A stretch of DNA of 64,000 nucleotides from Aristolochia californica (Eukaryota; Streptophyta; Magnoliopsida; Piperales; Aristolochiaceae), in NCBI GenBank assembly GCA_029961685.1, contig JARWKL010000008.1:34597619-34661618 (forward strand), given 5' to 3'. The notes under the pieces were generated by a model. It saw only the letters and a list, made by a program, of their open reading frames with translations. It was not told the DNA's origin and searched no databases. The first letter of the stretch is position 1. Each line of letters begins with the position of its first letter. This document shows, piece by piece, positions 11,535-21,995 of this stretch. A program made the position numbers and the translations under genes.

Positions 11535-13349
11535 TCACGAAGGGTCCTGGAGTTGTTCTCCTGATCCATCATACCGTCCGTAGTATTCACCACCACGGCC
11601 GGATTTGACAACCTTGATTTTCTTTCCAAGTTGAAGTTCAACTTTAGCTTTGAAAGACTTAAAGACGTCCAGGGATCGTGACTTTTCATGTATTAAATAT
11701 AGGTAACCGAATCTAGAGTAATCGTCTATGAATGTAATGAAGTACTGTTGGCCATTCCATGAAGTTGTAGGGAATGGACCACAGATATCTGTATGTATAA
11801 GTTCTAAGACATCTTTAGCTCTTTCGGCACCTAATTTTCTAACATTTGTTTGTTTCCCCTTGATGCACTCAACACAAACTTGGAAGTTTGTAGTATCTAG
11901 GGGTTCAAGAATTTCATCCGACACAAGCCTTTGAATTCTCTGTTTAGAGATATGTCCTAAACATTTGTGCCATAATGTGGCGGAATTCTCACTTAATTTT
12001 TGCTTCGTCCCACGTGAACTAATTTGCAATATTTCTCTATAGGAACTAACAACATCAAGCATATATAGATTATCAATTAAGGGACAGGAACCAAAAAAAA
12101 TTGAATTTTGGTAGAGACTAACTTTATTATTTCCAAAAGAACAAGAAAAACCTGATTTGTCCAAAATGGAAATAGAAATTAAATTCCGCCTAAAAGACGG
12201 TGCAACAAATGTCTTAAATAAATCCAAATAAAATCCAGAGCTTAATTGTAATCTGAAAGTTCCTATAGCTTCTACTGCAACTTTATTGTCGTCGCCCACA
12301 AAGATGAATTTTTCAGCATCACTTGGCGATCGGCTCCACAGGCAACCCTGCAAAGACATACTAATGTGAGTGGTAGCACCAGAATCCACCCACCAAGTGT
12401 CTTTTGGTACAAAAGCTAAATTAACTTCACAACAAACTAAAGTTAGAGGCATACCCATCTTTACACGCCAGGTGGCGTACTTGGGACAATCCTTCTTCAT
12501 ATGTCCCAACTTCTTGCAGAAGAAGCAGGTAAAATCCTCAGCCTGTTTCTTCGATTTCTTAGTCTGAGAAGAACCTATCACAGTATCCTTACCTCTCTTC
12601 TTCTTCTTGTACTGAGAGGTGGAGGCCAAGTGAGCACTTTCAATCTTATCCCGATGCTGCCTCTCTTCCTCTTGCACACAGTGAGATATAATCTCATTTA
12701 GGGACCATTTGTCCTTCTGAGTATTATAACTCACTTTGAATTGGCCAAAGTGTGCAGGAAGAGAGATCAGAACCAAGTGCACGAGCAAGTCCTCAGACAG
12801 CTCTAACTTAAGTGACTTGAGTTTTGAGGCGAGATGAGACATTTCCATGATATACTCTCTTATGTTCCCTTTGCCTTTATACTTCATCGAAACGAGTTTA
12901 ACCAAAAGGCTACTCGCCTCTGATTTTTTATTCTTGGAAAAATATTATTCAATTTCTTCTAGGAACTTCTTGGCACTCTCGCTCTCTGTCAGAGAGCCCC
13001 GAAACGCCTCCGGAATGGAGCGTTTCATGATCATCAAACACATTCGGTTAGAGCGCTCCCACTTCTCAATTTTAACCTCATTGAGGTTATCAGGAGTAGA
13101 AATGGGTGGCTCTGCCCTAAGTGCAAGATCTAAATCCATACAACCGAGGACAATTTCCACGGTATCTTTCCAGGCCTTAAAATTTGTCCCGCTTAACATT
13201 GGAATGCTGCTTATTTGAGCAATAACATTTGAAGCAGTAGTAACAGAAACTGTATGAAGAACAAAATAAACAAGCATACTCACATTAACTAGCATGTCAT
13301 ATAAAGAAAAATAGACAAGTACAAAATAAAATCCAAATTGGGGACCCAT
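11535..13349 (-). pseudogene. Element A gag, protease and integrase N-terminal part
   Basis: One reading frame runs from the gag N terminus (about 13250, SGTNFKAWKDTVEIVLG) to 11535, broken by a single in-frame TAA at 12945-12947 between FLEEIE and YFSKNKK. Domains in order: copia gag (MEMSHLASKLKSLKLELSED), CCHC knuckle CFFCKKLGHMKKDC, aspartic protease WWVDSGATTHIS, pre-integrase zinc motif (LWHKCLGHIS...CVECIKGK), and integrase core IHTDICGPF and FIDDYSRFGY. The second catalytic Asp is lost: the expected [12 protein letters not shown] reads [12 protein letters not shown]. No ATG was found at the expected gag start. Confidence 0.9.
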
Positions 13350-13513
13350 CTCAAGATGCCTAGTACAACATTAGTTCCTAGTCTTTGGACAAAGAAATTA
13401 ATTGTAAGTGGTACTCTCAGTGCAATGATCAAATACTGACAATCAGTTCTGTCAAACAATAGCCTTTCTTTGGACCGACTATTATTCACATGAAAAGACT
13501 TTATAATTGTCAC

Positions 13514-14839
13514 GCATTTATCATCACAGGTACGTTGTTTATTTGGTCAAATTGTGTCTTCCTTTAGGCCGGGCACAATTTGCATAAATAACTCCGTACA
13601 AACATCTATGTATTTTTAGTCAAATTATTCTACAATACAAAGGTTACTTTGGCAACATGTAGCTTCAAACAATTTGATTGAAAATACTAGACCAACTGAA
13701 CAAAATATTTTTTTTTTATTATTCAGTTGCCCAACACTGTGGCACCGCCCCATTGGCGTCACGGTGTTGGCCTTTATTTCCTTGGAGCTGCAATAATTTT
13801 TTTTAATGTAATATATATAAACAAAACATTTAGTCAAATGTAACAAACAAATATGAGCAGCCTTATTGGGCATATACGCCAAAAACAAAGCTTCAGCTCA
13901 GTCGAGCCAGCTCAGCCCGAGTCGACCCAATCTACAACAACCGGTTCAAATTGACTCACCCGAGTCAATCTCAATAAGTAAGTCTTACCAACCCCGAGTT
14001 GCTAAAATTTTTTTTTTTCGATGCTACAGTTTATCCAACGGACATAGCAGCGCACACAACGGTTGCTGCGGTTGTCGAACGGACAAAGCACTGCGCCCGC
14101 TACAGTGACCGGGCACGACGGTTGCCCAACGGACGTTGCAGTGAACCGGCACTGCAGTTGGCCAACGGGCATCACAACACGCCCGGTGGTGGCAACAGGC
14201 GCTGCTGTCGCCCAACGGCGACGGCAGCACTCCCTACAGGCGCAGGTGCCTCCAAGGGCCACGGCAGTGCTCCCGACGGGCACTGCTATCGTCCAACGGG
14301 CACGGCAGCGCTCCTGACGGGACCTACTGTCGCCCAACGGTGATGGCAGCGATCCCGACGGGCACTGCTGTCGCCCAATCTTCCTCCGTCGGCCGATCTG
14401 CCGTCGCCCAATCTTCTTCCGTCGGCCCGTTCCCTTCCGACGACGGAAGCGATGGTGACGACGAAAAAAAATGATTATGTCGGGCGCTGCAGTGTGCCCA
14501 GGCATCTTTTGTCACCTCCCCCTTTCCTCATCGAAGGACGTTGCAGCATCGAAAGGGATCGGGGGGGTTTCCATCGCCCTCTCTACCACGCGCAGAGAGA
14601 AGGGCCTCGGGGGCCGTCGCCCTCTTTGCCACGCGCAGAGAGAAGGGGTTTGGGGCCGTGGCTGCAACATTTACCAGCGGACGCTGCGGCCCGAACCTGG
14701 AACATCGGACGTCGGTCTCCGTGGCGACGCCGACCGACGCACACCCCCGGGACGAATTTCGTGGAGAAAGTAAATTTTTCTTTCTCCGTGACGCTCTCAA
14801 CGGAATTAATCCAAAAAATCCTAATAATCTAACAGGACT
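13514..14839 (-). other. Element A 5' leader with GC-rich degenerate repeats
   Basis: An untranslated region between the 5' LTR and gag. From about 14030 to 14460 it is very GC-rich, with many copies of CCAACGG and ACGGCAGC at irregular spacings of about 45-60 bp, unlike the AT-rich flanks. A second GC-rich stretch with repeated ACGCGCAGAGAGAAGG lies at 14580-14660. Open frames here overlap on both strands and encode low-complexity sequence, so I do not call genes. Confidence 0.65.
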
Positions 14840-14852
14840 GCTCTGATACCAC
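14840..14852 (-). promoter_or_regulatory. Element A primer-binding site (tRNA-iMet)
   Basis: GCTCTGATACCAC on the plus strand, so the minus strand reads TGGTATCAGAGC, complementary to the 3' end of initiator tRNA-Met. It lies one or two bases from the 5' LTR edge at 14854. Confidence 0.9.
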
Positions 14853-14853
14853 T

Positions 14854-15292
14854 TGTTAGAATCCTTAATAGTAAATTCTAATCCAGAATTTACAACATGC
14901 TAGAATATTAGGATTGAAAAAAAAATACTTGGATCCATTCCGTAAATTTCTGATGCAGAATCTCTATGACGAACGATAAAAATGAATATGGTCTTCCTCA
15001 ACTAAATCACCTTATTCCTCAATGGAACTTTCGTCTCTCTTCCGGATGGGGAGAAGGGAAACTGTGTGTGATTTAGTATATTGAGGACCATAACCCTGTT
15101 GTGTCTCTTTATATAGGGTTCCCATAATTCCCTATGGTATCTACTCAATTGGCCCATATCCATAGCCCATTCCTTAATGGGCTAAACAAAATTAGATCAC
15201 TTAATTTTAGCCCATTCCATTAATAATAGAAAATATAATTGCATAATAAATATGTTACCCAAATTAGAATAGGAAATATGAATTTCCTAACA
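14854..15292 (-). repeat. Element A 5' LTR
   Basis: 439 bp, a direct repeat of 8330-8774. It lacks a 6-bp TTGCCT-type segment present in the partner after CCGTAAATTT. It ends CCTAACA and is followed by the target copy ATATC. Confidence 0.92.
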
Positions 15293-15297
15293 ATATC

Positions 15298-16960
15298 TAG
15301 AAACACTCTGGTATCTGATGGGACTCTTTTAAATATAAATTTGAACCATGTCGATATCTTCAGTTGGCCCCTATTTGATTCATTCTTGGAGATCTCAATT
15401 TAAGTGTTCTTGGAGTCGATGATTTTCCATGGTTTTGATCAAACCAGAATGGTTTCGTCACTATGTTATTGTCACTGTTGCTGGGTGGGTCATAATAGAG
15501 GGTCTCAACTCTCGTGGATTAGACTTCAGACGAAGAGTTTACAACTATTATGGGGAAGAACAAATCTCAAGACAAATTTGAGATTGGAGAAAGGAAAAGT
15601 GTGTTAAAGAGCCTACAACATGGTAGTTCTATAGTTGCATCTTAGCATGAAACGGAATCTCTCTCTGTCTGGTTTTGTCTCGTGGTTTATCACAGTTCAG
15701 AAATTTTCAAGAGGCTCGTCTCCCACGAGGAAGCTCATCTCCCACGTCTGTCTCCCTTCACATGGAAGAGAAAGATAGAGACGCCACACACTAAACAAGG
15801 TGACTCAAATTTGGATGAGTTGACTCAAGATAGACTTTAAACAATGTTAGAAGTAGTAAACGAGTCTTAACAATCAAAATTTAAAAAAAAAAAAAATTAA
15901 GTTGAAATTTTAGCCTATTATATATAAATATGAAGATAAACATTTTTAAGTTCATTTATGCCCTATCTTACTATTTTGCCTCTAATAATTGTGCTCCGAA
16001 GTTTTTAAAGCATTCAAGTTCTACCTCATCACTGTGCCTAAAAAATTAACTATGCTCTAGAGAAATAATTTAATTTGATTCACTTTGTGCTTCAAATTGG
16101 TATTTTTTTTAATTAATTTTTGTATATATATATAATTGGTTAGAATTTTAGAAATTTCAATGGGATGGTTGGTTAGAACTTTCGAAATCTATAGGACTTC
16201 ACTGAGCAAGATTTGTGAAATCTTATCTTAATTTTAAAGATTCTACATAGTGACAAAGTTTGACAGAAAGTTAACATAAACACGTAAATTTTAAATCTAA
16301 ATTTGCTTATATTTTCATGCACAACATCTATTTTTGCATAAAAATTAACATTAACGATTAAATTTGATATAAATAAGGATACATGAGATGTGATATGATT
16401 GCTTCAAAACAAGCAATATCGCTTACTCCAGGTAATAAGTTGAAGATCACAGGGCGATTCGATTAAGAACACTCTTTGAATTAGCTCCTTCCGATCTTAT
16501 TTCTCCTGAGATGAGTGAAAAGATGGGCAATTTGTCTTCTCGGTATCACTCGCCCATAGCCTAACAGGGACCTTCGCTCTTCGGCTCTGTCGATTATCTC
16601 CTTCTCAGTGCTTTACACCATTTCAGAAACCCACTAAATGCAGGATTTTATCGGACATTTATTTTCGATTCGGAAATTTCCCCTCTCTCGTCTATGGGTT
16701 TAGCCAGAGCATTTATAACTCGGCCCAAAGTGGATTCCACTGCGGAAACGCTCTGATGTGATCAATTTTTCATAAGGATATTTAATAGTTACAGGTAAAC
16801 GATTTGCGTGGGATAAAGCTATCACACATAAAAATTATGTACTGTATTCCGAAATGTATGATGAATACATGGGACTTTTAAGGAAATAAAGAATCAAAGA
16901 AAATAAAATAAAATAAATAAATTATAATTAAGTAAATAAATAGGTAAAAGAACCCAGATT
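15298..16960. other. Spacer with no recognisable gene
   Basis: Flank of element A. 15850-16420 is AT-rich with homopolymer runs (A13 near 15882, TATATATATA near 16122). 16440-16760 has more balanced composition and could derive from other organellar or genic DNA, but no reading frame of note is present. Confidence 0.4.
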
Positions 16961-17164
16961 CCAAATGAACAAATTCAAACTCAAAAAAGGATTTTTCTGA
17001 TTCTCGAAGAATGAGGGGCAAAGGGATTAATCGAGAAAGATCTGTTGTTCTTATTATAAGATTGTGATTTGATACGCATATTTTGGAAAAAAGAATAATA
17101 TTCTCCTTTGATCATAATAAAAAATGAAAAGTGTTCAATTGGAACATGAAAATGTGATTGAATT
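16961..17164. other. Probable plastid-derived insertion (NUPT)
   Basis: The stretch from CCAAATGAACAAATTCAAAC through GATTCTCGAAGAATGAGGGG to GAACATGAAAATGTGATTG has the look of a conserved land-plant chloroplast intergenic sequence that I recall but cannot place exactly. It abuts the truncated copia fragment E at about 17165. The identification rests on memory of plastid sequence and is not proven here. Confidence 0.4.
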
Positions 17165-18650
17165 CTATGAGAACTTCCTTGATGGATAAAAAATATGTGC
17201 AAAATCTACGCACCCAAAAACACGGGGTGGTATAGGAAAATAAGATGACAACATTCTATTTGTCTGAAACCATGCAGTGATGATATCATCAACCCAATAT
17301 GGCTTGGGGACATTCATATGAAGTAACATAGTTCGAGTTACCTCTACTAAGTGGCAATTCTTGCGTTCAACAACTCCATTTTGTTGTGGAGTGAACACAC
17401 AATAAGTGTGATGAATAATCCCTTGAGACTGACAAAAAGAGTCGAACTTCTAATTCATAAATTCAAGGTCATTGCTTGTATGTAAGATTTTGATAGAGAC
17501 TGCAAACTGATTTCTTAGTTCAGTATCAAAGAGTTGAAATACATCAAACACTCCAGATTTTTCTCAGAGAAGATAAATCCAAATACATCTACTAAAATCA
17601 TCAATGAAGAAAAAAAAATACGTATTACCAAACTAACTAATCATAGGATAAGGACTCTAGACATCTGAGTGGACAAGCTCAAATAGTTTGCTTGTCTGAT
17701 GAGATGAAGCTGAAAGAAACTCTAGTGATGTTTGCCCAGTTGACATGACTCACACTGAAAAGTAATGTTGGAAAGAAGTTCAAGAACTACTCGAATCAAC
17801 TTTGTAGGTGATGGATGACGTATGAGATGCCACTTTAAAGGTGAATCATTTGTGTAGCGTATGCAGAGTGTTATCTGGTTTGTCATCGTGCCTATAATAC
17901 AATCCCCCTATTCACAAGTAGAGTCAATCATCTTCCTTGTCACGAGATCCTGAAAAACACAATGTGTAGGGTAAAAGGTTAAAAAATAATTCATGGACTT
18001 AGAAACCTAATTGATGGACAACAAATTAAAAGGAAAATTTGGAACTAGCAATACAAACTGAGGTGAAAGAAAGGAAGCAGGGTAAGATTCCCTACTACCT
18101 GTACTGGTGAAACTGACCCTTCAGCAAGGTTAACACGCTTAACAACGAGAGACTCTTTCAAGTAAAAAAAATAAGGACAACATAACTAACATGTATTTTG
18201 AAGCTCCGAAATCAAATACCCAAGACTAGGAATGAGGCATTGAAAATGGAGACATACCTATGGGAGGAACAGTATGAACCAAAGATGGAGAAGGAATAGA
18301 GAGTTGTGTCATTCAATGTGAAATTCATTGTTGCTGCTGAATTAATCGTTCCAATTCATCAGGAGCACTAGATGCGACAAGTGTTGTAGTGTCAGACCCT
18401 GGGGCAATACCCTCATGTGTAGCAGAGTTTGCCCACACATGCTTCCCAAACTTGATCCAGCATATGTCCGAGTAATGACCGGTGCGTCCACATGGAGACA
18501 CTTTTTCTCAGATTTTCCTTCCCCTCGGCCTAGTCCTCAACCTGAACTATCTCTATCTCTACCTCTACCTTTGGCAGTCCCTGTGGATCCTTTGGATGAC
18601 TCAGTGGAACCAAGTGTTGCAACTAATGTATTAAGGGCAGTCGCTGTGAA
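17165..18650 (-). mobile_element. Element E: truncated Ty1/copia (gag to mid-integrase)
   Basis: On the minus strand the order is a gag linker with GRGRDRDSSG and a knuckle-like SPCGRTGHYSDIC (about 18450-18570), then a degraded protease, a pre-integrase zinc motif (CESCQLGKHH near 17750), and integrase TPQQNGVVERKNCHLVEVTR to DFAHIFYPSRK (17165-17398). RT, RNase H and both LTRs are missing. Its 3' side stops at plastid-like DNA and its 5' side abuts element F. Frames are broken throughout. Confidence 0.7.
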
Positions 18651-18889
18651 GGTTTAATAAAACTCCTTTTATTCACCACGATTTGGAAACAAGATTACAT
18701 CACATGTTTATACATAAAATTGAAAACAAGAATTTTCTAAATCTGGCTTGGTGATCCATTGATGCCGGATCTGTGATCCGTTGGTTCCAGCGGACGGAAG
18801 CCTGGTCTGCAGGATTTCATTGCATTGCCGTTAACACAGCCCCCCCCCCCCCCCCCCCACCGCAAGCTGAGCATCGGATTGGAACAGAT

Positions 18890-19260
18890 GTGAAGTTTGG
18901 ATCGAAAAAATTCAAAGATAGAGCATGGAATACTTTTGGTGAAAATATCCACAATTTGTAGGTGAGATGGTACATACTGTGTGTGAAGTTTGTATACAGG
19001 CTCTAGCGCACACTACAGCTGAAATCATTTGGCTTACACATCTTCTTACCGATCTACATGTTCCACTTCCACAACCACCTCTACTCAAAGTGCAATCTTC
19101 CTCAGCTCCAATCCAGTATCTCACAAACGCGCCAAACACGTTGAGTTAGATTATCATTTCCTTCGAAACCAACGAGATACCGTTGACAGCTTTTTAGCAC
19201 TCCAAGAAATCAAATTGTCCCCAAGATAAATGGATCAACTAGAGGTGGAGCGACGAGTAT
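18890..19260 (-). pseudogene. Element F RNase H with an internal inverted segment
   Basis: The minus strand carries SDADWAGCPDTRRSTSS (about 19230-19290), then YLGDNLISWSAKKLSTVSR (about 19170-19230). At the other end it carries YVPSHLQ and VDIFTKSIPCSIFEFFRSKL (about 18890-18970). The middle of the domain is on the plus strand instead: ALAHTTAEIIWLTHLLTDLH, and then NPVSHKRAKHVELDYHFLR in a shifted frame (about 18990-19170). About 175-180 bp has therefore been inverted in place, with the colinear order otherwise kept. Confidence 0.8.
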
Positions 19261-19273
19261 CAGGACAGCCAGC

Positions 19274-20105
19274 CTAGTCAGCATCAGAGTAAGCGACTAG
19301 AGCAACAAGAGTAGTGAATGGACAAAAAATAAGGCCAAAGTGAATGGTACCTTTGACATAGCGCAAAATACGTTTAACAGCAAGAAAATGATCTTCAGTG
19401 GGAGCATGCAGGTATTGGCTAACAGAGTTGACCGCATGGGCGATGTCAGGGCGAGTGATGGTCAAGTATTGAAGGGCACCAATGAGAGAAATGTAGAGAG
19501 TGGGATCCGAAAATAGAGAACCATCTGGGGACAGATGCTGTGAAATGACCATAGGCGTAGGAACCGGCTTGCTATCAAGTAGTTGAGCGCAAGTAAGAAT
19601 ATCCCGTGCATATTTGAGTTGACTGATAAATAAGCCATCAGTAGTTGGCGAAGCTTCAAGACCAAGAAAGTAGCTGAGCAGACCCAAATCTTTAGTTGCA
19701 AACTCAGAATGAAGCTCATGAGTGAATCTGGTGATAAAGGTGGAGTTATTCCTAGTAATAATTATGTCATCAACATAGAGGAGCAAATATAGTGTCTGAA
19801 TGCTGATGAAAAACAAATAGAGAAGTGTCAACACAACTGCAGAAGAATCCAAGTTGAGTGACAAAGGAGCTGAAGTGCTAAAACCAGGCACGAGGAGCTT
19901 GTTTGAGATAGTAGAGAGCTTTTTTTAATTGACATACGTGATGCAGAAAATGAGGGTCAATGTACCCAGGAGGTTGTTCAATGTACAAAGGAGCTCGAAC
20001 TTCTTCATCCATGGCAGCAAGCCAAGCTAGATTCATAGTGGTAGATTTGAATCCTTTAGGCGCAGTAGAGACAAGGAGAGCAAAGAGAAGTCCAGAGGAG
20101 TCCAC
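19274..20105 (-). pseudogene. Element F reverse transcriptase (N-terminal deletion)
   Basis: The catalytic YVDDIIITRNN is intact, followed by TKDLGLLSYFLGLEA and LTITRPDIAHAVNSVSQYLH. Upstream, [10 protein letters not shown] runs straight into [12 protein letters not shown]. The roughly 100-residue segment normally between them, including the CRWVFK and DVKNAFLHG blocks, is missing. A frame change separates the two pieces near 19880-19890. Confidence 0.82.
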
Positions 20106-20279
20106 GATACCGTGGTTGGCCGAATGGTGTGGTTTGAAAATGACAGCTTTACCTCAGGTTAGCATAGGATGAGAACCCAACAGTAGTGTAGAGATTGAAG
20201 TAGGAGTGATTTGTGTCTCGGGAGGTGTTGGACTGGAAATCTGATGCGACGAGGTGGGACCTGCAATAGAATCAGTAGT

Positions 20280-21149
20280 CTACAGTGATGCATCGACCGG
20301 ATCAGTATAGATTGAACATGGGTTTAATCTGTATTGAGTAATGTGCGGGGAATGGTGTGAGGAGGAAGGAGGAGTTTCTGTATGGATAAGACTGGGTTCC
20401 AGAAAGTTGGAAAAATGGAGAGAGGAAGGGGGGCGAGCTTGAGATGATTTTATGAAAGGAAAGTTGGTTTCATCAAATTGGGCATGGCGGGTGATGTAGA
20501 TCCGTGAGGTAATAGGATCAAGGCAGCGAAATCCTTTATAAGAGGGACTATAACATAAAAAAATGCATAGAAGACTACGAGGTGAAAAAAATTTAGTCAT
20601 ATAATCACATAAGCAAGGATATACACGACAACCAAAGGGATGCAAATTTTCATAATTTGGAACAGAACCATATAAAAGTTCAAACAGTGATTTACCGTCA
20701 AGAAGTGATATGGGCAAACGGTTGATGATGTAACTTGTAGTGCTGAAGGATTCAACCCTAAAGCGAGGAGAAAGATGAGAGTGAAAAAGAAGTGCCAAAC
20801 CAGTTTCAATCACATGACGGTGTTTGCGTTCTACAAGTCCATTTTGGGCATATGTATATGCGCAAAAAAATTAATGATGGATTCCAGAAATACAAAGATG
20901 AGTCTAGAAGCAATTACTTGTAAACTCACCTCCACCAATACTTTGAAACATTTTAATAGGTGCCGAATATTGATTTTCCACAAATTTTTTAAATTGGGTA
21001 AAAATATTACAAAAATCTGATTTGAATTTCAAAGGATAAAGCCAAGTGAATCGGGAAAAATTATCAATGAAGATAGTATAATATGCATATCCTAAATGGG
21101 ATTTGACAGGTGGAGGACCCCATATGTCACAATAAATAAAGTCTAACAC
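20280..21149 (-). pseudogene. Element F integrase
   Basis: Two minus-strand frames. The upstream one (20904-21149) has IYCDIWGPPPVKS with the first catalytic Asp and QSIGGGEFTSNC with the second Asp lost. The downstream one (20280-20813) has TSYIINRLPISLLDGKSLFE, the HPFGCRVYPCL block, and a proline/serine-rich linker to RT. The region between, with the expected catalytic Glu, is broken. Confidence 0.8.
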
Positions 21150-21185
21150 ATGAGACGACCTATGTTCATGACGTTAATAAGGTAT

Positions 21186-21995
21186 TCAATGATTTTTAGC
21201 AAGTTGACATGAACTACATAAGGATGGAGAAGGCAATAAAGAGGTAAGATAGAGATGTCCTTGTTTATGTAAAGAAGAAATAACAGAATGATTTACATGT
21301 CCTAGGCGAGCATGCCATAATCTATACCCTTTCACCCCAGATGGATAACCCAGAAATATACATTTCTTAGCAAGAGGTTCTAATTTACCCTCATTAACAT
21401 GAGCATAAGCTGGACAACCAAAAAATTTTAAACTAGAATAATCTAAAGGAGTTCCAGACCATACCTCAATAGGAGTCTTACACTCAATAGCAGTCGATGG
21501 AGACCGATTCACCAAGTAACACGTTGTGGAAACTACCTCAGCCCAAAAATCCTTTCCCAAACTCGCATTAGAGAGCATACACCTAGCCCTCTCCAAAAGT
21601 GTCATGTTCATGCGTTCTGCGACACCATTTTGTTGAGGAGACTTCCTCACTATGCGATGCCGAGCAATTCGCACATTCTTGTAGAAATTATTAAACTCCC
21701 CTGAATAGAACTCCAAACCGTTATATGTCCTCAGACGCTTGATCTTCTTTCCAGTTTGGTTCTCAATCAGGGCCTTAAACTGCTTGAACGTAACAAACGC
21801 TTCATCCTTTGTCTTCAACGGATAAAGCCAGACCTTCCTAGAGTAGTCATCAATGAAGCCAATGAAGTACCGAGCACCACCCTTTGAAGGAACACGAGAG
21901 GGACCCCACAAGTCAGAATGAATGTAATCCACTATACCCTTGGTTCTGTGGATTGCCGTATTGAATTTAAGACGCTTCTGTTTCCCAAAACACAA
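21186..21995 (-). pseudogene. Chimeric integrase frame: G integrase core fused to F pre-integrase zinc domain
   Basis: A single open frame of 269 codons. Residues 1 to about 228 are G integrase (IHSDLWGPSRVPS, FIDDYSRKVWLYPL, NGVAERMNMTLLERARCML, CPAYAHVNEGKLEPLAKKC, GYPSGVKGYRLW). After RLW the sequence becomes the HARLGHVNHSV...CSSCQLAKNH zinc domain of F, which should lie upstream of an integrase core. The shared RLW is the junction (21311-21330). The second catalytic Asp of G is replaced: RTYNGLEF for RTDNGLEF. A recombination scar, not a working gene. Confidence 0.82.

Larger units (their letters stand above)
8330..15292 (-). mobile_element. Element A: full-length Ty1/copia retrotransposon
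   Basis: A complete structure: a 3' LTR (8330-8774) and a 5' LTR (14854-15292) with TGTTAG/CTAACA termini, a tRNA-Met primer site, a polypurine tract, and the 5-bp target duplication ATATC at 8325-8329 and 15293-15297. The polyprotein order on the minus strand is gag, protease, integrase, RT, RNase H, which is diagnostic of copia. The reading frame is broken by an in-frame stop and several frameshifts. The LTRs differ at roughly 15-20 positions plus a 6-bp indel by eye, so the insertion is old. Confidence 0.93.
18655..21320 (-). mobile_element. Element F: truncated, rearranged Ty1/copia
   Basis: From right to left on the minus strand: pre-integrase zinc motif (ARLGHVNHSVISSL...CSSCQLAKNH, 21186-21315), integrase core (IYCDIWGPPPVKS, FIDNFSRFTWLYPL, 20904-21149), integrase C-terminal part (20280-20813), RT remnant (19274-20105) and RNase H (18890-19260). 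A 3' LTR fragment of about 180 bp (18655-18835) ends TTAACA and is followed by a C19 tract (18840-18858) at the polypurine-tract position. The second integrase Asp is lost (SIGGGEF for SDGGGEF). Its 5' side is fused to element G. Confidence 0.8.

Noticed and set aside
14002..14846. Several overlapping open frames in the leader of A
   Set aside because: They come from GC-rich degenerate repeats and encode low-complexity sequence on both strands.
18773..19229. Plus-strand genes next to element F
   Set aside because: They are the inverted piece of the F RNase H and reading through its LTR and C tract, not independent genes.
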